From: Plazaster borealis
Lineage: Eukaryota > Echinodermata > Asteroidea > Forcipulatida > Labidiasteridae
Assembly: GCA_021014325.1 (NCBI GenBank)
Contig: JAJGQC010000614.1
Span: 62,001-126,000 of the forward strand
Direction of reading: 5' to 3'
Length of the DNA stretch: 64,000 nucleotides
Below are positions 22,801 to 28,015 of the stretch, in pieces. A program made the position numbers and the translations under genes. The notes beneath the pieces are model-generated. The model searched no databases. It was not told the origin of the DNA and worked only from the letters and a program-made list of their open reading frames with translations. How positions within the stretch are numbered: position 1 is the first letter of the stretch; each line of letters starts with the position of its first letter.

Positions 22801-25074
22801 CGGCTGGTCCCTCGATGCAGGTTTAGAATTTACAATAAATATCTTTCTATTCATCCCCAGGACCTTTGACGCCGAAGCTTCTGCCAAGAAGGAGATTGAG
22901 TTGACAGAACAGGTGCAGTGCTTCTTCCAAGACCGGACTAGAGATCAAATCCAGTTTCCCTCTACCCTTAACTCCCATGATCGACTTGTCGTTCATCAGG
23001 TCAGTCAGGCACAAGTAGAAGTAAAGATAAATAATCACGTTAGCTCATCAAAATTATACAGCTCGTTTTTGCCCGTGTTTTGAATCACTGTCCGTTTCAC
23101 CGTGGTTGCGCGACCAGGCTAGCAAACTCTGCAATTTACTTGCCCCCAGGAAGTTTAAATTAGCCCAAATTTCAAACATGTATTGTCAAAACTTTATCTT
23201 TCTGATGTTTTAATGGTAGCGCTCACAGTCAGTTTATTGGTAAATAGAAACTACATGCACTCACTCAAAAGTCAGGCGTCAGGCCATTAACTATTTTTTG
23301 CTTGTATACCATAGGTCCTTTTGGTTGGTAAGCAGTTTGCAACAGCTAATTCTATTTTATCAAAAGTATATTGAATCACTTTTAAAATTTCTTATTCACA
23401 TTTGAAAAAGAAAAAATATGATCATTGGGTGAAGACAAGTAGGTTTGACTTTTTTTAGTAGCCCACAGGGCAAGTTGAGAAGTGGCGTTTACCTGCCCAC
23501 AATAGTTTTTACTAGACAATGTACGCCGGGCTAGTGTTAAGCAAGAGCCCTGATGACCCTTCATTTGATTATGACCTCTGTGTTGCAAAGACCCAATGAC
23601 CATTCTTTTGATTTGGCAGTCTCCCTATTTTGTCAGTCTTTCTTTTATGTGGCAAAGTTTTGTCTTGTTGTTTTGTTGGCTTTTCTGTTTTGCCTGATGG
23701 TCGCCAATAATGAGCACAAATCGAGGGAAAACAAGATGGAGGGAAAACAAGATGGAAGGAAAACAAGATGGAGGGAAAACAAGATGGAGAGGGAAAACAA
23801 GATGGAAGGAAAACAAGATGGAGGGGAAACAAAATGGAAGGAAAACAAGATGGAGGGAAAACAAGATGGAGGGAAAACAAGATGGAGGGAAAACAAGATG
23901 GAGGGAAAACAAGATGGAGGGAAAACAAGATGGAGGGAAAACAAGATGGAGGGCAAACAATATGGAGAGAAAACAAGATGGAGGGAAAACAAGACGGAGG
24001 GAAAACAAGATGGAGGGAAAACAAGACGGAGGGCAATTTTTTTGCATCTGCCATTTTGTTTTATATAGTTTGTTTTTGTTTACATAATAACTCAGAATTG
24101 TTTTGCTTCAAATGTTACAGGTTGCGGAGAAACTTGGACTACACCATATCAGTGTGGGGGAGGGTAAAGATAGGCACATCACCATCAGCAAAGAGCCAAT
24201 CGCAGCCAAGGAGTCCAAAGCTGACCCATCCCATGATGCATTGGAGGAGAAGTCTCTCGACGATGCAACCACGGGGTCGACTGGAGCAGATTCAAGTGTT
24301 GATGCCGTCGTTGAAGAATTGAGAACCAAAAATCCGATGGAAGTCATCGGTGATTTGGGTCTGGACGATCAAGAAGTTTTAACTCATAATGCTGAGGAAA
24401 GTTTTGTAGAATGCGACCGCGACACACACTTGAACCCCAGCCCAGATTTATCCAATGTGGACCGTGGGAACAACCTCAAAGTATCTACAAAAGCCCCAGA
24501 ACAATCTTCAAAAACGACGAAAGTTCCGAAACCTGAGGTGAATGTGCCCAGTGAGAAGATAGATCTTTACAAGTGTAAGTTTTGTAAGAAGAAACTCCCG
24601 GCCGGTAATGTCTTCCTCCACGAAATACACTGCGAGAAAGTCAACGAGGATAAGCAACGCCTTAAGGAGACGTCTGGAGCCAAGAAGAAGATGGACAAGA
24701 GCAAACAGCGCAACCTCCTCGAGAAGACCACGGAGGAGGACTTTGACACTCTGATTGCCATGGCCATCAAGTCCGACACCAGATGCAATTATGTCAAATG
24801 CAAGGAGAAGATCTCGCTGATGGGAGTGCTGTGTCAATTCTGTAACCGCAGATACTGCTTCGGCCACAACATGCCGGAGGTGCACGGATGCGGGGAGATG
24901 GCAAGAGCGCACGCCCGGAAGGTGGTCCACAGAGAGAAGGTCGTCAGGGCGGGAAGTGGGGTCAAGGAACGCAAGGTGGACCCAAATCTCCGGGCTCACC
25001 TGGAGCGTCAGTTGGACAAGAAACGAAACGAGATGGCAGAGAAACGGACGAGAAAATCTTCTAAGAAGAAATAG
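1032..25074 (+). CDS. IGHMBP2: DNA/RNA helicase IGHMBP2 (SMUBP-2), 13 coding exons
   Basis: Reconstructed CDS: 1032-1108, 3361-3530, 5456-5663, 7047-7168, 8607-8776, 10525-10725, 13003-13324, 15790-16186, 19133-19256, 20976-21152, 22364-22511, 22861-22999, 24121-25074. All introns are GT-AG and all phases agree, except for one missing base in exon 7. The predicted protein is about 1069 residues (human about 993). In order it shows an N-terminal beta-barrel domain, Walker [11 protein letters not shown] (near residue 210), motif Ia [11 protein letters not shown], motif [43 protein letters not shown], an R3H domain and an AN1 zinc finger. From family knowledge, IGHMBP2 is a 5'-3' SF1 helicase of the UPF1 group, ATP-dependent on RNA and DNA, associated with ribosomes and tRNA factors; human mutations cause SMARD1/CMT2S. 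The start ATG is chosen because the first 26 residues align with the human N-terminus. The introns are packed with repeats. Confidence 0.94.
1130..1625. repeat. Dispersed repeat, second copy inverted at 34595-35045
   Basis: The stretch from CCCTGC, through CACTTTTAATTATAGGGTAA and a G-rich tract, to GGTGACCCAATAGTGAAACT matches the reverse complement of 34595-35045. Inside it, a unit of about 70 bp (ACTTTTAATTATAGGG...) is tandemly duplicated near 1211-1340. Confidence 0.7.
1844..1887. repeat. C-run followed by poly(A) tract
   Basis: Homopolymer C (about 8) then A (about 30); probably a retroelement tail. Confidence 0.8.
1903..2275. mobile_element. MITE-like repeat (related TIR family)
   Basis: Bounded by CCTTTAAAGGAACGTTACAG and the near-inverted ATTCTGTAATGTTCCTTTAA. 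It has the same size and layout as the TTAA MITEs but a different internal sequence. Confidence 0.55.
2500..3268. repeat. Dispersed repeat interrupted by a TTAA MITE
   Basis: 2500-2760 plus 3132-3268 together match the reverse complement of about 31885-32240. The matching copy has no insertion, so it is an empty site for the MITE at 2761-3131. Confidence 0.75.
2761..3131 (-). mobile_element. TTAA MITE, subfamily A
   Basis: Flanked by TTAA at 2757-2760 and 3132-3135. Terminal inverted repeats start AGGCACTG...TTTGG. A central perfect palindrome is built on AAAACTTCTTGCAAGAAGTTTT. Size and TTAA duplication fit piggyBac- or Kolobok-type non-autonomous elements. Confidence 0.85.
3361..3530 (+). 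CDS. IGHMBP2: IGHMBP2 exon 2 (beta-barrel domain)
   Basis: The acceptor follows a T-rich tract ending TTTTTAG. It encodes [19 protein letters not shown] and [11 protein letters not shown], diagnostic for the IGHMBP2 1B domain. The donor is CCCAG|GTAAAG, phase 1. Confidence 0.95.
3601..3800 (-). mobile_element. tRNA-derived SINE (Ser/Leu-like head)
   Basis: The reverse complement reads GTGTCATGGCCAAGCGGATA, then a B-box-like region and GTGTCATGACACTTGTG-type body text found at many other places in the window. It lies just inside intron 2. Confidence 0.7.
3938..4302 (+). mobile_element. TTAA MITE, subfamily A
   Basis: Flanked by TTAA (3934-3937, 4303-4306). Terminal repeats TATCGTACACGTTTGGTAAT / CCAAACGTGTTCGGTGCC. 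Confidence 0.85.
4310..4980 (-). mobile_element. tRNA-derived SINE copies (two, adjacent)
   Basis: Starts with the tail ACTGGGTTCTTATATAGCGC. It runs through GTGCATTGGGTTCTTTTACG and CAAGTGTCATGACCGGGACT. A second partial copy spans about 4700-4980 with the TAGGAGCCTGGCTGGTA body. Both read tRNA-like on the minus strand. Confidence 0.65.
5456..5663 (+). CDS. IGHMBP2: IGHMBP2 exon 3 (domain 1B)
   Basis: Encodes [13 protein letters not shown], then [12 protein letters not shown] and [15 protein letters not shown], aligning closely with human IGHMBP2 before the helicase core. The acceptor is CTAATAG and the donor AAAAA|GTAAGT. Confidence 0.95.
5745..5862 (+). mobile_element. Truncated TTAA MITE, subfamily A
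   Basis: Has the left terminus AGGCACTGTACACGTTTGG but stops after GACTCCCTCTGAAGT; the 3' two thirds are missing. Confidence 0.75.
5976..6231 (+). mobile_element. SINE, 5' body and tRNA-like box A (left part)
   Basis: Matches 21797-22040: ATTTACCCAGTCAG, AAAGTCGCATCCCC, TGGCTTCTGACTGGCACCCC, then box-A-like TAGCTCAGTTGGAAGAGCGC. It is broken at GTTAA by the DNA element at 6232-6988 and resumes at 6989. Confidence 0.8.
6232..6988. mobile_element. DNA transposon (MITE-like) inside a SINE
   Basis: Short imperfect terminal inverted repeats GGAGCTTCTCAAAAG and CTTTTGAGACGCTCC, flanked by a TAA duplication (6229-6231, 6989-6991). A relative ending in the same TTTTGAGACGCTCCC lies near 9160-9290. 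The solo LTR at 6288-6773 is nested inside it. Confidence 0.65.
6288..6773 (+). mobile_element. Solo LTR of a retrotransposon
   Basis: 486 bp beginning TGTTGTG and ending CACGACA, flanked by a GTAT duplication (6284-6287 and 6774-6777). It contains TATAAAA at 6606-6612 and AATAAA at 6689-6694 in the right order for U3-R. No internal gag or pol is present, so it is a recombination remnant. Superfamily not determined (Gypsy or BEL are plausible). Confidence 0.7.
6989..7046 (+). mobile_element. SINE, 3' part, forming the exon 4 splice acceptor region
   Basis: TCCGGAGGTCACAGGTTC, CCCGCTCTAGTCAATTTGTC: the box B and tail of the SINE begun at 5976. It runs directly into TTTTTACAG, the IGHMBP2 exon 4 acceptor. 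Confidence 0.7.
7047..7168 (+). CDS. IGHMBP2: IGHMBP2 exon 4
   Basis: Encodes [20 protein letters not shown] and a proline-rich linker, matching the human segment ending in SSLIEVLFG. The acceptor TTTTTACAG and its pyrimidine tract lie directly on the tail of a tRNA-derived SINE (see findings). Phase 2 in, phase 1 out. Confidence 0.93.
7254..8013 (+). repeat. Two tandem units of about 384 bp with hammerhead-like motifs
   Basis: Units about 7254-7637 and 7638-8013 are nearly identical: GTCTCCTGAC..., ACTCCGCGGCAGTGAAGTTA, CCCAGGTAGTAGTTAAGAAG. Each begins with a motif of the form CTGANGA, short hairpin, GAAA. Relatives lie at 13572-13980. Confidence 0.8.
7644..7687 (+). ncRNA. Hammerhead-ribozyme-like motif (candidate)
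   Basis: GTCTC (7644-7648), CTGACGA (7649-7655), T, hairpin GACTAG-AGCAAG-CTAGTC, GAAA (7675-7678), TGTT, GAGAC (7683-7687). GTCTC pairs with GAGAC as stem I. CTGANGA and GAAA are the invariant hammerhead core. Stem III would be a single A-U pair, as in very small Penelope-associated hammerheads. One unpaired T before stem II is atypical. The sister copy at 7260-7303 has CTGACAA, losing the essential G. Confidence 0.4.
8286..8545 (+). repeat. Dispersed repeat, inverted copy at 20366-20580
   Basis: Shares GATGTCATCGGGTATTTTGG, GGGTATCGAATGCAATGGCA and ACACCATTTTAACGTGAGGT with the reverse complement of 20366-20580. It lies just before IGHMBP2 exon 5. Confidence 0.75.
8607..8776 (+). CDS. IGHMBP2: IGHMBP2 exon 5 (Q motif and Walker A)
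   Basis: Encodes [20 protein letters not shown] followed by [17 protein letters not shown]. The glutamine-rich region preceding GxGKT contacts adenine and the GKT binds ATP phosphates in SF1 helicases. The donor is TTGAAG|GTAAGG, phase 0. Confidence 0.97.
8855..9290. repeat. Repeat related to the 6232-6988 transposon
   Basis: 8860-8905 is near-inverted to about 9160-9245 (AAAGCTCCATTAAAGAA versus TTCTTTAATGGAGCTTTCC). The right end GTTCCAACTTTTGAGACGCTCC equals the terminus of the transposon in intron 3. Confidence 0.55.
9520..9740. repeat. Degenerate short tandem repeats
   Basis: Repeated phrases CTCCTGATTATGGAAAC and CCCTGATTGTTGTACAAAA at 80-100 bp spacing in intron 5. Confidence 0.6.
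10525..10725 (+). CDS. IGHMBP2: IGHMBP2 exon 6 (motif Ia)
   Basis: A 67-codon exon encoding [18 protein letters not shown] (motif Ia, nucleic-acid contact) and [20 protein letters not shown]. The acceptor is GATGCAG and the donor ACAAGG|GTAAGT, both phase 0. Confidence 0.97.
11444..11791. mobile_element. Foldback element (long inverted repeat)
   Basis: Left arm GGATTGGGCG...ATGAATATGGTTGG, ATGATCCACACAAATATGCC; right arm GGCATATTTGTGTGGATCAT, CCAACCGTATTCATTT, CGCCCAATCC. Arms are about 150 bp around a centre near ACAAAATGG. It fills intron 6. Confidence 0.75.
11930..12255 (-). mobile_element. tRNA-derived SINE (Ser/Leu-like head)
   Basis: On the minus strand: GTGGCCGAGTGGTTAAGAGC, TTCGAGTCCCAGTCATGACA, then the body with GTACTAGGATTGGTAGTGCA and a 3' end of AACCAAGG type. 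Confidence 0.75.
12509..12887 (+). mobile_element. TTAA MITE, subfamily C
   Basis: TTAA at 12505-12508 and 12888-12891. Starts AGGGTCTGTACACTTTTGGT and ends in CAAACGTATACAAC...CC. Siblings at 17366-17748 and 45787-46182. Confidence 0.8.
13003..13324 (+). CDS. IGHMBP2: IGHMBP2 exon 7 (motifs II/III; single-base frameshift)
   Basis: The acceptor is CAAAACAG. The first 16 codons ([16 protein letters not shown]) are in frame with exon 6. From 13051 on, the conserved reading ([12 protein letters not shown], then [15 protein letters not shown] and [10 protein letters not shown]) is in another frame, so one base is missing next to the GG at 13049-13050. Restoring one base makes the exon 323 nt, exactly what the phases of exons 6 and 8 require. 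The most likely causes are a homopolymer sequencing or assembly error, or a null allele. Confidence 0.9.
13572..13826. repeat. Perfect 120-bp inverted repeat (palindrome), 15-nt spacer
   Basis: 13572-13691 is the exact reverse complement of 13707-13826. The spacer at 13692-13706 recurs at about 14356. Both arms carry the CTGACGA-hairpin-GAAAC motif (plus 13707-13750; minus 13648-13691). The right arm continues to about 13985 with the same family as 7254-8013. Confidence 0.92.
14150..14880 (-). mobile_element. SINE fragments, rearranged
   Basis: Contains the SINE body phrases CTCCTGGGGCTGAAACAGGG, ACTAGGAGCCTGGCTGGTAG and AGTGTCATGACAGGG. Between them is unrelated text shared with about 33400-33500 (TTCTGGTCCAGTAAAAAT). 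Confidence 0.6.
15790..16186 (+). CDS. IGHMBP2: IGHMBP2 exon 8 (motif IV, RecA domain 2)
   Basis: Encodes GLSVSLMER, the QYRMN motif, then [37 protein letters not shown] and IAPYNLQ. These are colinear with human IGHMBP2. The donor is CTACAG|GTACAT, phase 0. Confidence 0.97.
16279..16600 (+). mobile_element. Second tRNA-derived SINE family
   Basis: Box-A-like TGGCTTGTGCGTAAAGCGCT and box-B-like GGTTCGATACCCGGCCA, then a body ending GCTGCCAGTAAGGATGATTA. It lies in intron 8, followed by an ATT microsatellite at 16604-16624. Confidence 0.7.
16818..17183 (+). mobile_element. TTAA MITE, subfamily A
   Basis: TTAA at 16814-16817 and 17184-17187; terminal repeats and central CTTCTTGCAAGAAG palindrome intact. 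Confidence 0.85.
17366..17748 (+). mobile_element. TTAA MITE, subfamily C
   Basis: TTAA at 17362-17365 and 17749-17752; the same ends as 12509-12887. Confidence 0.8.
17790..18684. mobile_element. Two further MITE-like elements back to back
   Basis: About 17790-18350 has ends GGTAGAGTCATAGATTGGTA and TACCAATCTATGACCCTACC, a clear inverted pair; a second copy end lies near 33860. About 18350-18684 has ends AAAATTGGTAAG / CAATTACCAATG. Both lie in intron 8. Confidence 0.65.
18688..19064 (-). mobile_element. TTAA MITE, subfamily B
   Basis: TTAA at 18684-18687 and 19065-19068. It ends 68 bp before IGHMBP2 exon 9. The central palindrome is CGAGACCTC...GAGGTCTCG rather than CTTCTTGCAAGAAG. Confidence 0.85.
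19133..19256 (+). CDS. IGHMBP2: IGHMBP2 exon 9 (motif V)
   Basis: Encodes [20 protein letters not shown] and LVRSNSR. The VDGFQGREK block is the SF1 motif V coupling RNA binding to ATP hydrolysis. Phase 0 in, phase 1 out. Confidence 0.97.
19345..19712 (-). mobile_element. TTAA MITE, subfamily A
   Basis: TTAA at 19341-19344 and 19713-19716; full length, 89 bp after exon 9. Confidence 0.85.
20366..20790 (-). repeat. Dispersed repeat, inverted copy of 8286-8545
   Basis: GTACTCATTTTCCAATAGG, ACGTTAAAATGGTGTAAATT, TTGCATTCGATACCCTTCCA. A partial second copy of GATATTTTGGATGTTGACAA lies at about 20750. Confidence 0.75.
20976..21152 (+). CDS. IGHMBP2: IGHMBP2 exon 10 (motif VI)
   Basis: Encodes [20 protein letters not shown] followed by [10 protein letters not shown]. 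It contains the motif VI arginines that contact ATP. The donor is AAGAAG|GTGAGA, phase 1. Confidence 0.97.
21381..21721 (+). repeat. Intron 10 segment duplicated downstream of IGHMBP2
   Basis: Nearly identical to 25229-25566. Begins GATCAATTTATCACTAAAAT and ends AACCACAAGG. A more diverged relative is at about 61020-61200. Confidence 0.9.
21700..21840. repeat. Inverted repeat made of two SINE 5' ends
   Basis: GTAAACCACAAGGAAACTGA is reverse-repeated as TCAGTTTCCCTTGTGGTTTA, about 45 bp per arm, centred near 21765. Confidence 0.75.
21797..22110 (+). mobile_element. SINE with internal tRNA-like region (full copy)
   Basis: A body of about 215 bp, then TAGCTCAGTTGGTAGAGTGC (box A) and GGTTCAAATCCCGCTCCAGT (box B), then a tail TTGTTCAACCCAAAATT. 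The acceptor stems do not pair as in a functional tRNA, so it is not a tRNA gene. The tRNA-like region sits at the 3' end, unusual for SINEs. Confidence 0.75.
22364..22511 (+). CDS. IGHMBP2: IGHMBP2 exon 11 (linker)
   Basis: A low-complexity, lysine- and glutamine-rich linker between helicase and R3H domains. It is poorly conserved, so it is assigned by the acceptor CTACAG, the donor GAAAG|GTTTGT, the open frame, and phases that fit exons 10 and 12 exactly (148 nt). Confidence 0.82.
22703..22744. repeat. 15-bp stem-loop in intron 11
   Basis: AGGACTAGTCTTAAG is inverted as CTTAAGACTAGTCCT with a 12-nt loop. The phrase recurs imperfectly downstream (AGGATTAATCCTAAGTTAGG). Confidence 0.7.
22861..22999 (+). 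CDS. IGHMBP2: IGHMBP2 exon 12 (R3H domain, first half)
   Basis: Encodes [17 protein letters not shown], which contains the R3H signature (R then three residues then H) that binds single-stranded nucleic acid 5'-phosphate ends. The acceptor is ATCCCCAG and the donor CATCAG|GTCAGT, phase 0. The domain continues in exon 13. Confidence 0.95.
23722..24035. repeat. 16-bp minisatellite in IGHMBP2 intron 12
   Basis: About 19 copies of a 16-bp unit GGAGGGAAAACAAGAT with point variants and a few short indels. The unit has no stop in most frames, so spurious ORFs appear on both strands. It ends 85 bp before exon 13. Confidence 0.95.
24121..25074 (+). CDS. IGHMBP2: IGHMBP2 exon 13 (R3H end, C2HC-like finger, AN1 zinc finger, stop)
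   Basis: Starts [20 protein letters not shown], finishing the R3H fold. About 130 acidic, disordered residues follow. Next comes a CxxC...HxxxHC cluster near residues 904-922 (YKCKFCKKK, then LHEIHCEKV) and a basic segment. The AN1 zinc finger ([26 protein letters not shown]; about 974-1015) is followed by a lysine-rich tail and TAG at 25072-25074. The AN1 finger is expected in IGHMBP2; the CxxC/HxxxHC cluster is unexpected. Confidence 0.95.
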   Translation, partial: VAEKLGLHHISVGEGKDRHITISKEPIAAKESKADPSHDALEEKSLDDATTGSTGADSSVDAVVEELRTKNPMEVIGDLGLDDQEVLTHNAEESFVECDRDTHLNPSPDLSNVDRGNNLKVSTKAPEQSSKTTKVPKPEVNVPSEKIDLYKCKFCKKKLPAGNVFLHEIHCEKVNEDKQRLKETSGAKKKMDKSKQRNLLEKTTEEDFDTLIAMAIKSDTRCNYVKCKEKISLMGVLCQFCNRRYCFGHNMPEVHGCGEMARAHARKVVHREKVVRAGSGVKERKVDPNLRAHLERQLDKKRNEMAEKRTRKSSKKK

Positions 25075-25228
25075 TTATAAGAAAAACTATAATAGTATAA
25101 ACTTGTGGGTACAACCATGTATAAAACTCTTTTGGGAGAAGTGTTCTCAGTGCGGTCTTGACGTTTTGAACAGTATACCCTGCTCGTCTTGAGGAGAAAT
25201 AGTTAGGATTACTGAAGCAACTCTGCCA

Positions 25229-25566
25229 TGATCAATTTATCACTAAAATTAATGGTGCATGAAAGGGTTAAGCAGATTCTAGTGCTGAACATTTGTCTGC
25301 TCAGCAAAAAAAAGGAAACCAGTTGCAAATGGTACATACGACATGGTATTTTAGCTGGTAACCTTTTTCTGGTTAGCAACATTATTTTGTGCTTAGCTAA
25401 TTTTTGTGCTTAAGTATCTTTACGAAACTGGGCCCTGCCACTTGTCTTGTTTTTGCCGGAACTGTCCCAATTTCCGAGTTTAAGTATTCCACCATGACCA
25501 TCTTTATACCATGTAAGTTATGTGCAAATCTGTGAACATTAAATTTTAAGTTGTAAACCACAAGGG
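25229..25566 (+). repeat. Copy of IGHMBP2 intron 10 segment in the 3' array
   Basis: Nearly identical to 21381-21721. Both copies start after CATG, suggesting a microhomology-mediated junction. Confidence 0.9.
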
Positions 25567-25569
25567 AAA

Positions 25570-25640
25570 CACCTGGAGCGTCAGTTGGACAAGAAACGAA
25601 ACGAGATGGCAGAGAAACGGACGAAAATCTTCTAAGAAGA
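25570..25640 (+). pseudogene. Duplicated C-terminal coding piece of IGHMBP2
   Basis: CACCTGGAGCGTCAGTTGGA onwards repeats codons for [18 protein letters not shown] 2-nt deletion in the ACGAGAAAATC region shifts the frame before the stop. No promoter or upstream exon; not expected to be expressed as a separate gene. Confidence 0.8.
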
Positions 25641-25895
25641 AATAGTTATAAGAAAAACTATAATAGTATAAACTTGTGGGTACAACCATGTATAAAACTC
25701 TTTTGGGAGAAGTGTTCTCAGTGCGGTCTTGACGTTTTGAACAGTATACCCTGCTCGTCTTGAGGAGAAATAGTTAGGATTACTGAAGCAACTCTGCCAT
25801 GTCAAGGAGTGCAAGGTGAGAGAAACAGACAAGAAAATCATCCAAGAAGAAATAGTTATACAAAAATCTATATTAGTATAAACGTGGGGGTAAGT

Positions 25896-26083
25896 TGACT
25901 CTCGTTATAACAAGATCGCTGGGACTGGCCAAATAACCTCTTTATAATAGGAACGTTGTTATAAGAGGACAGCAAAACAAAGAAACACAAAGCAGAAATG
26001 AGATTCAGGACTTCAGAATGTACTCTTTATAAGCAGAACCTTTTTATAACGTGCTCTTTATAACGAGGGTTGACTGTATAAAA
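25896..26083. mobile_element. Palindromic MITE, pogo/Tigger-like ends
   Basis: Ends GTTGACTCTCGTTATAAC and TTATAACGAGGGTTGACTGT form terminal inverted repeats. The internal text GATCGCTGGGACTGGC recurs at 27841. A CAGTTGACTCTCGTTATAAC-type end is typical of Tc1-mariner/pogo MITEs (family knowledge). Confidence 0.65.
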
Positions 26084-26211
26084 CTATTTTGGGAGTGTTG
26101 GTTCTGAGAAGGGTCTTGACGTTTCGAACAGTATATTTTGCTCGTCTTCAGGAGAAATAGTTAGGATTACTCAAGCAACTCCGCCATGTCAAGGAGTGCA
26201 AGATGGACCCG

Positions 26212-26515
26212 GTCACCCCATTCGTGGCGTGTCATGGCCGAGCAGTCTAGTTCACCGGATCCAAGCTCTGATATTGTCAGCAGCAGAGTGTTGGTTCAAA
26301 TCCCGGTCATGACACTTGTGCCCTTGAGCAAGGCACCTTACCATAATTGCTTCGTAAAAAGTTAAGGAGTGCATTCTGCTCTACCAGCCAGGCTCCTAGT
26401 TGATGATACCCATGCCTACATCCCTACGGACTGTGAAGGGGGTAACCCCGTTTCAGCCCCAGGAGTAGGTGGCATAGTGCCCCGGGTGGCAGTTGATTTG
26501 GGACGATAGCCCAAA
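26212..26515 (+). mobile_element. tRNA-derived SINE (Ser/Leu-like head)
   Basis: GTGTCATGGCCGAGCAGTCT, GGTTCAAATCCCGGTCATGA, then the body GCTCTACCAGCCAGGCTCCT and AGTAGGTGGCATAGTGCCCC. Confidence 0.75.
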
Positions 26516-26889
26516 TCGTTAATTGTAGCCCTCACCTTGAAGTGGCCGACCGGCCTTGTGATGTTAGGCGATCTCTCACAAACATTAAAAAAAGGCACTT
26601 CACACTCTATGTCCTTGATAATATAAGAGAACAGATTATTTTTGATTCAATGAGTTCAATTCGAGACACTCGTCGAAAAATTGTCGTACATGGACGGGCA
26701 TTCTTTGAATTTTTCCAAAAATGGTCTGAAGAATAGATACTGGAATAATTAAATGCAAGACGCTTTGGAAAGCAAACAAAAGGCGGAAATTAAACAAGCC
26801 TCGTGCGTGCAACAAAAATACCGGCAAAGGAAAACTCATAAATTCTGATGATTTTTTGTAAACAAATTTTTTTAAAGGTATTTATTAGT

Positions 26890-27060
26890 GAGAGTAACAG
26901 TGTGATGACCCGGTCTTCACTGCGTGGTAATGACCAGGTTGGTGGCTGGCTGCTGTTAATGGACCGAGGCGAAGGTGAAGTCTATTAATTTTTTAACAGC
27001 GGCCAGCCACCAACCAAGGTCATTACTACGCAGTGAAGACTGGGTCATCACACTGTTATT
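26890..27060. mobile_element. Foldback element, 65-bp arms
   Basis: AACAGTGTGATGACCCGGTC ... GGTGGCTGGCTGCTGTTAA is inverted as TTAACAGCGGCCAGCCACC ... GACTGGGTCATCACACTGTT, with about 25 bp between arms. Confidence 0.85.
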
Positions 27061-27174
27061 CCCATGCTTCACATGTCATCCTTCATTTTGCCATGTATAC
27101 TGCCGCGACGCTCCAAAATTTAATATAGGAGTCCAATATGGATAATTATAGGACGCTGTCAATGATGATCATTT

Positions 27175-27716
27175 CCCACCCGTTTGTCCAAATGAGGCAA
27201 GGTTGTGTCATTACAGACAAGGTTTGGTGTCTACATGGAGTCATTCACATCGATTAGAAAAGGTTTCAAGAATGTTCAGAGTGAGGTTTGGACTAGTTTC
27301 CAAGTGTACTTTAGGAAAAGGATTTCAAATGATGGGGATCTATGTACGATTTATATAAAACAAATAGTGAATGCATTTCTTTCGTGCATTGTCGGAGAAT
27401 ACAATCACAAGGTGAAATCTGGCTATTCCATTTCACTGGGCGTTGCCCACCCGTTTGTCCAAATGAGGCAAGGTTGTGTCATTACAGACAAGGTTTGGTG
27501 TCTACATGGAGTCATTCACATCGATTAGAAAAGGTTTCAAGAATGTTCAGAGTGAGGTTTGGACTAGTTTCCAAGTGTACTTTAGGAAAAGGATTTCAAA
27601 TGATGGGGATCTATGTACGATTTATATAAAACAAATAGTGAATGCATTTCTTTCGTGCATTGTCGGAGAATACAATCACAAGGTGAAATCTGGCTATTCC
27701 ATTTCACTGGGCGTTG
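27175..27716 (+). repeat. Exact 271-bp tandem duplication
   Basis: 27175-27445 and 27446-27716 appear identical. A diverged inverted relative of the right end follows at about 27720-27780 (GTGAAATGGTATAG, CGACAATACACTC). Confidence 0.88.
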
Positions 27717-27826
27717 CCTCGTGAAATGGTATAGACTAGATCTCTCCTCATGACTATATTCTGCGACAATACACTCAAATATTTGTTTAATATTCTTTAG
27801 ATTAGAAAATAAAGTACTACAGTCAA

Positions 27827-28015
27827 CTCTTGTTAAAACAAGATCGCTGGGACTGGCGAAATTACCTCTTAGTAACAGAAACATTGGTATAAGAGGACAG
27901 CAAAACAAAGAAACACAAAGCAGAGATGAGAGATGAGATTTGGGACTTCACAAAGTACTCTTTATGAGCAAACTTCTTTATAATAATGCTCTTTATAACG
28001 AAGTTTGCTCGTAGT
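27827..28015. mobile_element. Second copy of the pogo-like MITE
   Basis: ACAGTCAACTCTTGTTAAAACAAG start, GATCGCTGGGACTGGCGAAA, AAGAGGACAGCAAAACAAAG; about 190 bp like 25896-26083. Confidence 0.7.

Larger units (their letters stand above)
24961..26212 (+). repeat. Tandem array of the IGHMBP2 3' end
   Basis: Unit of about 265 bp: the end of the coding region (TCAAGGAACGCAAGG..., stop) plus 3' flank to CTCTGCCATG. Unit 1 is genuine (24961-25230). Unit 2 is 25570-25801, unit 3 is 25802-26190 (with a MITE inside) and unit 4 starts at 26191 and is cut by a SINE. Unit 2 lacks two bases in the coding part. A copy of intron 10 sits between units 1 and 2. Confidence 0.85.

Noticed and set aside
23553..24322. 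Long open frames of 115-184 codons on both strands
   Set aside because: All are frames through the 16-bp minisatellite and have no independent coding signal.
27205..27724. Repeated 82-107-codon frames
   Set aside because: They are copies of the 271-bp tandem duplication with no known domain.
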